Of a stretch of DNA of 64,000 nucleotides, positions 16,101 to 24,917 are shown one piece after another. The translations under genes were made by a program, and so were the position numbers. The notes below the pieces were generated by a model. The model saw only the letters and a program-made list of their open reading frames with translations. It had not been told where the DNA came from and searched no databases. Each line of letters begins with the position of its first letter. The stretch's first letter is position 1. The stretch comes from an uncultured Bacteroidales bacterium. GTDB taxonomy: Bacteria > Bacteroidota > Bacteroidia > Bacteroidales > Bacteroidaceae. The DNA lies in assembly GCA_902799355.1 (NCBI GenBank), contig CADCAG010000005.1, forward strand, positions 27,851-91,850, read 5' to 3'.

Positions 16101-18531
16101 TGGTGCTAATACCGAACCTTACATGTACAATGGTGACTCTCAGGAGAATTTGTTCGCACTGTTGACTGCCCAGATTCAGACATCTAATGCTGCTTTGGAG
16201 AAATTGAACTATGCCAACGTTCCTGGAGCAGCTGATCTGAGAACACTCATTGAAGCGGCTCAGGCCATAACGATTGAGAGTGATGTCGAGACCATCAAGA
16301 ACAGCTTTACCCAGCTGAGGAGTCTGACCTTGTCTGTGGTCAACATGGATACGCAGTACAAGGCTCTGGAAGACCTGATGGTACGTATAGAGACTGTCAT
16401 TCAGAACAATCCTGATGCAGACGCCACCCTCGCAGCAGAAGCTATCAACAAGATGATTGAAGTTCGTGCTGCACTGAACAGTGGTGCGTATAACCAGGAG
16501 GAACTCTGGAGAATGACAAGCATCATGAACGATTACTACTATGCTTTGTCAAAGGTTTATCTGACTATCAACGTCACAACGCCAGGCACGCTCAGAGCAC
16601 TGATTAACGAGAAGGGCTTCGATGCGTCAAGCATTGTAGGACTGACCGTTAGCGGAACACTGGACTATGATGATATCAACTTCATCCAGAATATGTATGA
16701 GTTAGAGATGCTCAACATAAAGGAAACCAATATCACTGAGATTTGGGGCTGGATGTTCAATGGTCGCAACCTGAACAAAGTCGTACTGCCCAAGAACCTG
16801 CAGAAACTTGGCGAATATGCTTTCGCATGGAATTCTAATCTGACGGAAGTAGAGCTGCCTGGAGCACTGCAAGAAATCAGTTACTATGTATTCGAAGGCT
16901 GCGAGAATCTGAAGAATATTACCTATAATACTATTATGCCGGTATCACTGTATGACTATCTCATGAGTGAATACTACTCACAGAATTGTACATTGTATGT
17001 TCCTGCAGTAGCCGTAAGCTTCTTCCAGTCGAACTACTACTGGAGCAAGTTCCGCATTGTCGGTACGGACATGATGCCTGAGGATATCTTCATTGCACGC
17101 AACATTACACTGGATTGGCCAGAGGGCCTTGGCACAAGCGTTAAGCCTAATGTAACAATTGGATACTCAGAGTACAATGGTACTATCGGTAGTCTGACGC
17201 TGAATGGCAACAGCACTGTTTCGATGAGCAACTTCAACATGCTCTGGAGCCCACGCCGCAGCAGCTGGTCGGTTACATACAATGACCAGACAGGCACTTA
17301 TGAGTGGTACCGTTATCAGTATAGTTCACTGGTAGCTAATGCTCCGATGCGCGCAGACAATGTTTCTGTATCACTGGAGACCAATACCTATCGTTGGGAC
17401 TTCCTGACCTTCCCATTCGATGTCAAGGTTAGCGACATTATCAATCAGCAGCAGACCAATGCTCCGCTGGTAATCCGCCGCTACGACGGTAAGAACCGTG
17501 CCGACGGTAAGATGGGTGAGACATGGGTTGACATGACTCCCGACATGACACTGGAGGCTGGCAAGGGCTATATCTGGCAGAGCGCAGAGGGCGACCAGGG
17601 AAATAGTGAAAACAACTTCACTGTTACTGCATTGGACAATGCAAAGAAGAACAACCTCTTCACTACTGGCGACGTGACAGTAGAGCTCGACGAGTTCATC
17701 AGCGAGTTCAGCCAGAACCGCAGCTGGAACCTCATCGGTAACCCATATCCTGCATTCTATGACATCCGTGGCATGCAAACCACTGCGCCTATCACTATCT
17801 GGAATGGATATAACAATGTTTATCAGGCATACGTACCTGGTGAGGATGACTACATTCTGAACCCAGGACAGGCATTCTTCATCCAGCGTCCACTTGATCA
17901 GGAGACACTCACCTTCATCAAGGAGGGTCGTCAGGCCGATTTGGGCATCAGGAATTGGGACACCAACTCAACACGTGCTGCTGAAAACAAGGAGCACTAC
18001 GTCTTCAACCTGATTCTCAGCGGTAGTGAGGATGTTCAGGGTGACCGCACACGTATTGTCTTTGACGCTACTGCTAAGGCTGACTATGAGGCTGGTCGTG
18101 ATGCTTCGAAGTTCATGAGTCCTGAGGCTACTGCAGCACAGATATTCACTACCAATGGTGATGTACGTTACGCTATCAACGAGCGTCCTGCTATGGATGG
18201 CATCGTAGAGCTGGGGCTGAGCATCGGCACAGCAGGTAGCTACACAATAGCTCTGAATACCAAGGTGGAGAACGAGGTTTACCTCATCGACCGTCTCACA
18301 GGTATGGAGACAAGCATTGATGGTGGTAGCACCTATACCTTCCAGGCTACCAAGGGTATCATCGAGGGTCGCTTCGCAGTACGCTTCGGCAATGGTGAGG
18401 TAACAGGTATCAAGGCTATTGCCACCGACGGCAAGAATAGTGATAACTGGTACAACCTGAAGGGTCAGCGTGTTAACGCTCCGACGAAGGGTCTCTACAT
18501 CCAGAACGGCAAGAAGACCGTTGTGAAGTAA
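13174..18531 (+). CDS. Large secreted modular protein with CBM-like repeats and leucine-rich repeats
   Basis: A 1785-residue exported protein. Residues 1-20 are a Sec signal peptide ending GANAQ. A first beta-sandwich-like module covers about 24-200. Three related ~100-residue modules start near 292, 570 and 857, each opening with DNxFxI and containing a YLxWxALGDI/AIGDV block followed by a W-Q pair; they resemble carbohydrate-binding jelly rolls. Residues ~1000-1130 are helical. Residues ~1130-1295 are BspA-type leucine-rich repeats (LNKVVLPKNLQKLGEYAFAW). The C-terminal ~380 residues contain WNLIGNPYPAFYDI and a tail YNLKGQRVNAPTKGLYIQNG typical of Prevotella secreted proteins and probably T9SS-related. 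No catalytic domain is seen, so a surface binding role is likely. It is first in an operon of four secreted proteins. Confidence 0.75.
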   Translation: MKRLLTLFAFLALFLGANAQGGKWEKVYSIDYSTNRGFPFYVMGYVPEWVGGVMTDYGSAYRYATQENLDTYDFNDSGWRDGEYSVGTTTTESGIEYQKVTGAGPYWHQYFIADGIPTKLDGKYKVVAKVKATNAVSINVNMLWSWSEAAASASVAIPGEADFQEVVWEYSGINGQSCNLVAQPGTCTETIEWQSLEVYEWQRESQKPIEWLENLNNGDASRTWEDLGLADVKYDDMDNFFKVCAWAKEKGRNLDGNDAWQPFPADIEIVDGDSVFVVHGQAATTEGDPSSWDNEFWIQSPRAWKTGSQLKIHFRYRASQSVKTGTQFHRAPANYLYWQALGDIDFKEEWQEFDKIVNINESTNGATAIEFTLNTNVKDAVDFYFDDLSWQSMKLDEGYFLAGINTSITDSYDDLSNAIEFMNEDWALVATIGEKGNPDSYVDQLMISTVRGDDQAFKGATLMPQGKIYNDADDWLFYVASANAKINVPNIGVWKVYLDTEYTSMAFEMLEGVDRPSFDIITNPTEIIVNALEREDLMDTYSDSGITVREEMDDPAGVEVGGEGHEGQPWDNQFSIKANRALKKGEITKLVFKYRSSIDANTTTQCHGETPGAYLHWAAIGDVNFTTDWQLFEKEFIVPDAADGMWNIVFNMAEIKDACDYYIKDVQWYLYDGYLDGGQTYENLINAGGTANFYVKLGAGNSPVQYGGDDTNIVWTIAGSSENIFGTAWDPTNTSNDMRQIEPGVFLLEKQNVRLEAGEVIEYKVVGNHSWDINYGENGEPDGWNVTFSVGQTDFYDLYFYFYRNSGNILSCTYQYASSGIEPNPTEVIVYAMERDDLSDNDTDGIREEEGGTGEVWDNQFWIVANRNLAAGETTVLEFDYMSSDYASTRTEFHEGPSEYLHWDALGEIYFTPYWQHYRTVFTVPSEADNMKSIAFDMAVVKEARDYHIRNVVWRVSNSQESLINQEGSENFYVRIGANTEPYMYNGDSQENLFALLTAQIQTSNAALEKLNYANVPGAADLRTLIEAAQAITIESDVETIKNSFTQLRSLTLSVVNMDTQYKALEDLMVRIETVIQNNPDADATLAAEAINKMIEVRAALNSGAYNQEELWRMTSIMNDYYYALSKVYLTINVTTPGTLRALINEKGFDASSIVGLTVSGTLDYDDINFIQNMYELEMLNIKETNITEIWGWMFNGRNLNKVVLPKNLQKLGEYAFAWNSNLTEVELPGALQEISYYVFEGCENLKNITYNTIMPVSLYDYLMSEYYSQNCTLYVPAVAVSFFQSNYYWSKFRIVGTDMMPEDIFIARNITLDWPEGLGTSVKPNVTIGYSEYNGTIGSLTLNGNSTVSMSNFNMLWSPRRSSWSVTYNDQTGTYEWYRYQYSSLVANAPMRADNVSVSLETNTYRWDFLTFPFDVKVSDIINQQQTNAPLVIRRYDGKNRADGKMGETWVDMTPDMTLEAGKGYIWQSAEGDQGNSENNFTVTALDNAKKNNLFTTGDVTVELDEFISEFSQNRSWNLIGNPYPAFYDIRGMQTTAPITIWNGYNNVYQAYVPGEDDYILNPGQAFFIQRPLDQETLTFIKEGRQADLGIRNWDTNSTRAAENKEHYVFNLILSGSEDVQGDRTRIVFDATAKADYEAGRDASKFMSPEATAAQIFTTNGDVRYAINERPAMDGIVELGLSIGTAGSYTIALNTKVENEVYLIDRLTGMETSIDGGSTYTFQATKGIIEGRFAVRFGNGEVTGIKAIATDGKNSDNWYNLKGQRVNAPTKGLYIQNGKKTVVK

Positions 18532-18570
18532 GTAGTAATTAATAGTGAATAACGTCAAAATACAGAAGTT

Positions 18571-21500
18571 ATGAACAGACTATTAAGCCTATTCGCCATC
18601 TGTCTCTTCCATCTTGGGCTTTTTGCCCAGGATGGCAAAGAGGCGGAGTTCTACACGTCAGGATACTACGTGCAGGGCGGCGAGACACATATAGCTGGAG
18701 AAACGAAGGACATCATAGGCTACATGCTTGACGAAAGTGGTGAACTGACACAACAAACTGTGGCCACACTGACGTTTGGTGTCGAAGGTGGTAGCGACTT
18801 TACAGAAGCCACCTGGGACTATTCCATTAACGATTTCAGTGCCTACCTTCGTGGCAATGGTGAAAATGGTAGCAGTGAGGGCGGTACCGTATACGCCATC
18901 CAGGCTAATACCAATGGTTATGTAACTGTAGGTGTTGTACTCAACGCCAACAAGCCATTCTATATCTTAGAAGATGGTCAGGCACTTGCTGACTTCAACG
19001 GTCTGACCGTAGCACAGCAATACCGTGGCACGTATACCTTCCCTGTCAAGACAGGTAGCACCTATAAGATTTATGCTGAAGGTTCGAAGCTGGGATTCTA
19101 TGGTTTCACCCTCCTCTACTCGACAGATGCATCGTATGTCTTCGAAGCTCATAACATGACCGTCAGCACGAATGTAAAGAGAAATGTCTATACGAGCTAT
19201 TCAGGCACCTCTTTGCAGGTAACGGGTAATAAGATATGGCTTTATGCCTATAGCTACTCCGGCTATCGTTTCAAGCACTGGCTGGCAAACGGTGGTATTG
19301 TTTCAACAGAACAGGAGTTCTACTACACTATGCCCGCTCATGATGTGGATATTGTTGCTGTCTTTGAGTTTAATCCCTCTAACCCTGGAGATCCTGCTTC
19401 AGCAGAGAATAGCTATAAGCTGACCTTGCAGAGTCAACCTGCTAATGCCGGCCATTTCAACTTGCCGAAGATTAGCAAGATTGGCGCAGGTACCACCACG
19501 ACGGTTTATGCATACAGCAATCGTGATGGCTTTGTATTCCAAGAGTGGCAGATTGATGGCAACAGGATTTCTACACAGCCTGAGCTGGAATTCACCATGC
19601 CAGAGAAGAACATCACATTGACGGCAGTCTATAAGTTCAATCCCACCAACCCAGGTAACCCAGGTACTAACCGCTTTGATGCAGAGTCTGGTGAACTCGT
19701 CCTCGACGACTTCACTCCAGGCAATGCATATAATGCCGCATGGAATGCCGTTGGTGGCAACATGGACAAGGTCAAGAGTATCACCATCATCGGTGAGGTA
19801 AGCACATGGGATGCTGCCGACGTTGCCAACAACTGCGCTAATTGCACGGTACTCGACGTGAGTCGCACGACAGGCATGTACTACATCAATAGTTATGCAT
19901 TCTCCAACAATACGAAACTGACGACCATCAGTTTGCCGGCAACAGTCATGTATATATACTACTATGCATTTGCTGGTTGTACTTCGTTGACTACACTGAA
20001 CATTCATGCGGTTACTCCGCCAACGCTTGATTCGTATGTCTTTGGCTATGGCGAGCAGAACGTAGCAGGTAATGTCACCGTGTTTGTTCCGGCTTCGTCA
20101 TTGTCACTCTATCAGCAGTCTGATGCATGGCAGGTTGTCCAAGCTATATTGCCATTCACCTCAGAAGTTTGCGATCTGGAGGTGAACTTCCCGCAAGGAA
20201 CCGACATCGCTGCCTATAAGGATATGTATCTGGAGGCTTACAACACGATGAGTGGTCAGCGCCTACGCTATGTCATCACCAATCAGACGGTATATACCTT
20301 CAGTAACATCATCAAGAACACGAAGTGGACGGTATGTCTGAAGAACACCAATGGCGATGTGCTGGGAGAAATCCGCGACATCGAGGTGAAGGATAAGAAT
20401 GTGAGTGTGACATTTGAGAGCCTGAAGGCCCTGTTAGACGTATCACTAGCTGTTACCACTCCTGGTGGTACCGACGTCACCCCAGAAGTGACCATTACAT
20501 GGGCAGATAAGAATGGCAACTTCCTGACACAGGGAGCTACCATTAAGAATCTGTTGGAAGGCAATGTCGTGAAATACACTGTCGCACTTCCAGAGAATCT
20601 GGCTATGCAGTATAAGCTGCCGGAAGCCGGTGAACACACCGTTTCTGCTGCTACCTCAGGTAACCTGACAGTGGTACTGGAACCGCTTCCACAGCTGACC
20701 ATTGCCGGTACTGTCACAGACTACAACAATGACAATGCTCCTCTGCAGGATGCTGTCATTGCAGTCTCACAGACCATCAACGGACAGTACTCCAAGACCT
20801 TCGTCACCAAGACAGACGCAGAGGGTAAGTGGTCACTGACGGTGTTCAACGCACCTACAGAGATTACCGCCTCTAAGGTGGGTTACATTGAGCAGACTCA
20901 GGAACTGGAGGTACTCAGTGAAACCATTGATCCATTTGCTTTGAAGGACATCAATGGTACCACCATCAACCTCTCATTGCGCTATAAGCCTATTGAGGGT
21001 GAGGAGACTGACTACGCTGATGAGGCTAACGTAGCCTATACCATCGTTAACGAGACCACGGGAGAGGCACTGACAGACATGAGTGTCCAATACCCGAAGA
21101 TCGTTATGATGGAGAAGTACCCAGAGGGCACCAAGTTCGCCATCACGGCATCCAGCAAGAACCAGAAGTTCTTACCAGTGAAGGTTACTGCTGAGGTGAA
21201 CGACAAGGATGCTGCCAATGCAACCTTCGTCATCAAGCAACTGGGTGGCATCAAGGCTTCCTACAATGAGAGCGACAACACTGCTTGCGTAGGAATCCTC
21301 TACGATGAAAACGGACAGCTGGTAAAGCGTTACGACTATGTAGACAGCCATCTGGTCATCAATGAGGTTCCTGATGGTACTTATACATTGGTAACCATGG
21401 GCAGCAGCCTGTTCTTCAACAGCGTAGGTTTGTTGTCACAGCTTGCTGAGAGCGGCCTGCGCAATGGTGTAGACTATGTACGCCAGACCGCCACCGTAAC

Positions 21501-24500
21501 CAGTGGAGCTTACCAGACCATCTTCTTCGCACGCGTACCTTTCTTTGATGAGACGAAGCTGTACTACACTGCTAGCAGCACTTCATTCACAGCCAACAAG
21601 AGTCAGGTAACTGCAGGTCAATACCTCACATTGCGTGGACAGGTTGACTTCAAGGATGCCTATGCTGGACAGGTCAGCAATGTCAACCTGATTGTCGACA
21701 TGACTCCTGACTGTGAGTTCGTTGCCAACTCTGTCATGCTCGGCAAGAACCTCACCGGTTATACGCTCAATGGCAACCAGCTCATCGTGCCCCTCGGCAA
21801 TTCGACAGAGCAGGTGCGCTTCTGTGTCATCCCGACGAATGAAGGAATGTATGAGCCCAGTGCCAGCGTCAGCTTTACCTACAACGGTAAGAATGTGCTG
21901 CAGCCTATCGGTTCTGCACAGACCACCGTCAAGGGTGTCACTATTACTGTACCCGTCACCACTGCTAATCCACAGTTTACCGCCTCCGGTACTGCTACTG
22001 CCAAGTCTGATGTCTATGTCTATGCAGACAACATGCTGGTTGGTAAGACGGTTGCAAAGGCTAACGGTAAGTGGAGTGCCCAGTGTGAGTTGGGTGAAGT
22101 AGCTGATCAGAGCGAGCATCCTGTCTTTGCACGCATCGCTACTCCTCAGAATGCAGGAATACTCACTGATACCAAGATGGTGACATTCGACAAGAATGCC
22201 ATTCTGGCTCAGAAGGTAGGCATGTCGTTCTTCAACGGATGGATGCATCAGACGCAGAATGTAGAGTGGAACATGATAGAGAAGAAGGTGAACCAGTCGT
22301 CATACATGTTCTATAACACGACAGACTTTACATTCACCATCTCCTTTACCTTCAACAATCCTGAGACTGTGAAGGACGTACAGCTGATTGTCTACAAGAA
22401 TGACAACACGTACGACATTCTGAATGCCTCTTTCAACAGTAAGAAGAATATCTGGGTGGCCAGCCACAGTTACACGTCATGGGCACTGCCTACGACAGTA
22501 AAGGTGAAGTATGTCATCAATGGTGTTCAGATGACGATGAGCGAAGACAGCGATGATGAGGGCAATGAGCATACCAACCCCATCCTCGACCCGTCAGGAT
22601 TCGTCTATGAGGCTGTCTCTTCAAACCGTCTACAGGGCGTTACCGTCAGCATCTACTATAAGGAAGAGGTAGAGGACGAGTATGGTGATACACACGAGAA
22701 CGTGGTACTGTGGAATGCTGAGGATTATGCCCAGCAGAACCCGCTGTTCACGGATGAGAATGGTATGTACCAGTGGGATGTGCCCAACGGATTGTGGCAG
22801 GTGCGCCTTGAGAAGGAAGGCTACCTGAAGACCAATTCTGAGTGGCTGCCCGTTCCTCCTCCACAGCTGGATGTCAATCTGCCTATGACACAGATGAAGC
22901 AGCCTACCATCATCAATGCAAAGGCCTTTGCAACTGGTGTAGCATTTGAGTTCGATAAATATATGACTCCTGCCACCTTGACTGCTGAGAACATCATCGT
23001 TACCAAGAATGGTACGCCCATAGATGGTACGATTAAGTTGCAGAACGAGGAGGCCGCTTACGAGGGTGCTGCAGAGCGCTATGCTTCTAAGGTGCTCTTT
23101 GAGGTGGGCAAGGATGATGAGCTGACTCCTAGCGACGAGATACGTCTCACCGTCAACAAGGCTGTCGAGAGCTATGCAGGTGTCCAGATGCAGGACAACT
23201 ACACACAGACCTTCGTCGTTGAGCCTATCGTACGCAGCATTCGCGTCGACGCCGACCTTGACCTCGTTAACATCGGCTACGGCGAGACTCGTACACTGAC
23301 GATTGCCGCTCTGCCTACTGAAGCAGCAAAGGGTAAGACTATCAATGTGGAGTCGCTGTCAACACTCGTGGCAACAGTAAATGCTGAGCAGCTGCAACTC
23401 GACGAGAATGGACAGGCAGAGCTGGTTGTCAGCGGTGAACTGCCCGGTTCTACCGTCATCGGCTTCACCATGGCAGACTCTGACGTAGAAGGTCAGCTGG
23501 CCGTCAACGTCAAGGATGCTAAGGATCTGAAGACCATTGAGCCGAGAGCCTCTCGCGTATCTGGTTCTAAGTTGTATCGCGGTGCCAAGATCCTGTTGAC
23601 CAGCGAGACGGAGAATGCCGTCATCAAGTACACGCTGGATGGTAGCAGCCCCGCAGGCGATGGTGACAACGTTCTGACCTACAATGCTAATGAGCCTATC
23701 GTTATCACTGAGGACAACGTAACCATCAAGGCTATCGCCCTAGGTAAGGATCTGGAGCCCAGCCAGGAGGTTTCATTCTCTTATGAGCTGAAGAAGTCGA
23801 CTATCAATTACCAGATGGCTACAGGCTGGACATGGATTTCTCACAACATGGAGTCTGCTGTCGCTACTGCCGACCTGGCATCGAACGTGGTACGTGTTGT
23901 TAGCCAGACCAGTGAGGTCGTTAACGATCCGCAGTATGGACTGGTAGGTTCACTGACCGAATTGCAGCCTGCCGTAGGCTACAAGGTACAGGTTAGCCAG
24001 CCTACAGAGAAGACCATGCAGGGCTTCGAGATGAATGCCAACGAGAATACCGTAAGGGTAGAGTCTGGCTGGAACTGGATTGGTTATCCTCTCAATATTC
24101 AGATGACTATCGGTGAGGCACTGGCTTACTTCGATGCCACAGCAGGTGACATGATTGTCGGTCAGGATGGTACCGCCACCTACGACGGCACACAGTGGCA
24201 GGGTACGCTGGAAGGCATGAAGCCTGGCCAGGGATACCTGTTCAAGACTGCTACCACCACCGATATCCAGTTCAATACGAATACTGCATCGGATGCTGTC
24301 AACCAGATTGGTCAGCACAACTGGCTCATTGGCAGCCCATGGACATTCGACAAGCATGCTTACCCGAATGTCATGCCTGTTACCGCTGAGTTCTATGTAG
24401 ACGGTACTAAGACTACTGACGACGAATACGTCATCGCAGCCTTTGTCGGTAGCGAGTGTCGTGGTGTCGGTCAGTGGAAGGAAGGCCGTGTACTCATGAA

Positions 24501-24903
24501 CGTATTTGGCGACGGAAGCGAGGATGTGACCTTCATGGCATACGACAAGACCAGCGAGCAGTACTATACGGTTACTGAGCACGTGACCTTCGTGGCTGAC
24601 AATAGCGGTAGCTGGTTCGCACCGATGAAGCTCACGCTGGGCAACGAAGCTACTGGTATGAAGCAGCTCAACAGCGACCTGTTACTGAAGGTGGCTGGCA
24701 ACTACATCACAGTCAATGCTGGCGGTAAATATATCAACCGTCTGACAGTGACCAATATGGGTGGTGTTGCCGTGCTGACCGTCAATGACCTGGGCACTGG
24801 AGCTACGATTACTACCGGTTCTCTGGCCGAGGGTATGTATATTGTTACCATTCAGGCTGAGGGTAAGACCTACTACGAGAAAATACTGAAGGCTAACAAG
24901 TAA
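18571..24903 (+). CDS. Giant secreted multidomain protein with T9SS-type C-terminal tail
   Basis: A 2110-residue exported protein; signal peptide MNRLLSLFAICLFHLGLFAQ. Two divergent InlB-type modules occur near 231 and 321 (GYRFKHWLANGG, GFVFQEWQIDGN), BspA-type leucine-rich repeats near 373-527, and a carboxypeptidase-regulatory-like fold near 710 (TIAGTVTDYNND). A DUF11-like beta module follows near 1002-1080, and a chitobiase/hexosaminidase C-terminal-like module near 1682 (AVIKYTLDGSSPAGDGD). Then come repeated WTWISHN and WNWIGYPLN modules and a YVIAAFVGSECRGVGQW module shared with the next gene. The last ~80 residues (TVTNMGGVAVLTVNDLG, EGMYIVTIQAEGKTYYEKIL) resemble a T9SS type A sorting domain. 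No enzyme active site is seen; adhesion or scaffolding is inferred. It starts 40 bases behind the previous gene. Confidence 0.75.
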   Translation: MNRLLSLFAICLFHLGLFAQDGKEAEFYTSGYYVQGGETHIAGETKDIIGYMLDESGELTQQTVATLTFGVEGGSDFTEATWDYSINDFSAYLRGNGENGSSEGGTVYAIQANTNGYVTVGVVLNANKPFYILEDGQALADFNGLTVAQQYRGTYTFPVKTGSTYKIYAEGSKLGFYGFTLLYSTDASYVFEAHNMTVSTNVKRNVYTSYSGTSLQVTGNKIWLYAYSYSGYRFKHWLANGGIVSTEQEFYYTMPAHDVDIVAVFEFNPSNPGDPASAENSYKLTLQSQPANAGHFNLPKISKIGAGTTTTVYAYSNRDGFVFQEWQIDGNRISTQPELEFTMPEKNITLTAVYKFNPTNPGNPGTNRFDAESGELVLDDFTPGNAYNAAWNAVGGNMDKVKSITIIGEVSTWDAADVANNCANCTVLDVSRTTGMYYINSYAFSNNTKLTTISLPATVMYIYYYAFAGCTSLTTLNIHAVTPPTLDSYVFGYGEQNVAGNVTVFVPASSLSLYQQSDAWQVVQAILPFTSEVCDLEVNFPQGTDIAAYKDMYLEAYNTMSGQRLRYVITNQTVYTFSNIIKNTKWTVCLKNTNGDVLGEIRDIEVKDKNVSVTFESLKALLDVSLAVTTPGGTDVTPEVTITWADKNGNFLTQGATIKNLLEGNVVKYTVALPENLAMQYKLPEAGEHTVSAATSGNLTVVLEPLPQLTIAGTVTDYNNDNAPLQDAVIAVSQTINGQYSKTFVTKTDAEGKWSLTVFNAPTEITASKVGYIEQTQELEVLSETIDPFALKDINGTTINLSLRYKPIEGEETDYADEANVAYTIVNETTGEALTDMSVQYPKIVMMEKYPEGTKFAITASSKNQKFLPVKVTAEVNDKDAANATFVIKQLGGIKASYNESDNTACVGILYDENGQLVKRYDYVDSHLVINEVPDGTYTLVTMGSSLFFNSVGLLSQLAESGLRNGVDYVRQTATVTSGAYQTIFFARVPFFDETKLYYTASSTSFTANKSQVTAGQYLTLRGQVDFKDAYAGQVSNVNLIVDMTPDCEFVANSVMLGKNLTGYTLNGNQLIVPLGNSTEQVRFCVIPTNEGMYEPSASVSFTYNGKNVLQPIGSAQTTVKGVTITVPVTTANPQFTASGTATAKSDVYVYADNMLVGKTVAKANGKWSAQCELGEVADQSEHPVFARIATPQNAGILTDTKMVTFDKNAILAQKVGMSFFNGWMHQTQNVEWNMIEKKVNQSSYMFYNTTDFTFTISFTFNNPETVKDVQLIVYKNDNTYDILNASFNSKKNIWVASHSYTSWALPTTVKVKYVINGVQMTMSEDSDDEGNEHTNPILDPSGFVYEAVSSNRLQGVTVSIYYKEEVEDEYGDTHENVVLWNAEDYAQQNPLFTDENGMYQWDVPNGLWQVRLEKEGYLKTNSEWLPVPPPQLDVNLPMTQMKQPTIINAKAFATGVAFEFDKYMTPATLTAENIIVTKNGTPIDGTIKLQNEEAAYEGAAERYASKVLFEVGKDDELTPSDEIRLTVNKAVESYAGVQMQDNYTQTFVVEPIVRSIRVDADLDLVNIGYGETRTLTIAALPTEAAKGKTINVESLSTLVATVNAEQLQLDENGQAELVVSGELPGSTVIGFTMADSDVEGQLAVNVKDAKDLKTIEPRASRVSGSKLYRGAKILLTSETENAVIKYTLDGSSPAGDGDNVLTYNANEPIVITEDNVTIKAIALGKDLEPSQEVSFSYELKKSTINYQMATGWTWISHNMESAVATADLASNVVRVVSQTSEVVNDPQYGLVGSLTELQPAVGYKVQVSQPTEKTMQGFEMNANENTVRVESGWNWIGYPLNIQMTIGEALAYFDATAGDMIVGQDGTATYDGTQWQGTLEGMKPGQGYLFKTATTTDIQFNTNTASDAVNQIGQHNWLIGSPWTFDKHAYPNVMPVTAEFYVDGTKTTDDEYVIAAFVGSECRGVGQWKEGRVLMNVFGDGSEDVTFMAYDKTSEQYYTVTEHVTFVADNSGSWFAPMKLTLGNEATGMKQLNSDLLLKVAGNYITVNAGGKYINRLTVTNMGGVAVLTVNDLGTGATITTGSLAEGMYIVTIQAEGKTYYEKILKANK

Positions 24904-24917
24904 ACTGTAGAAATACT

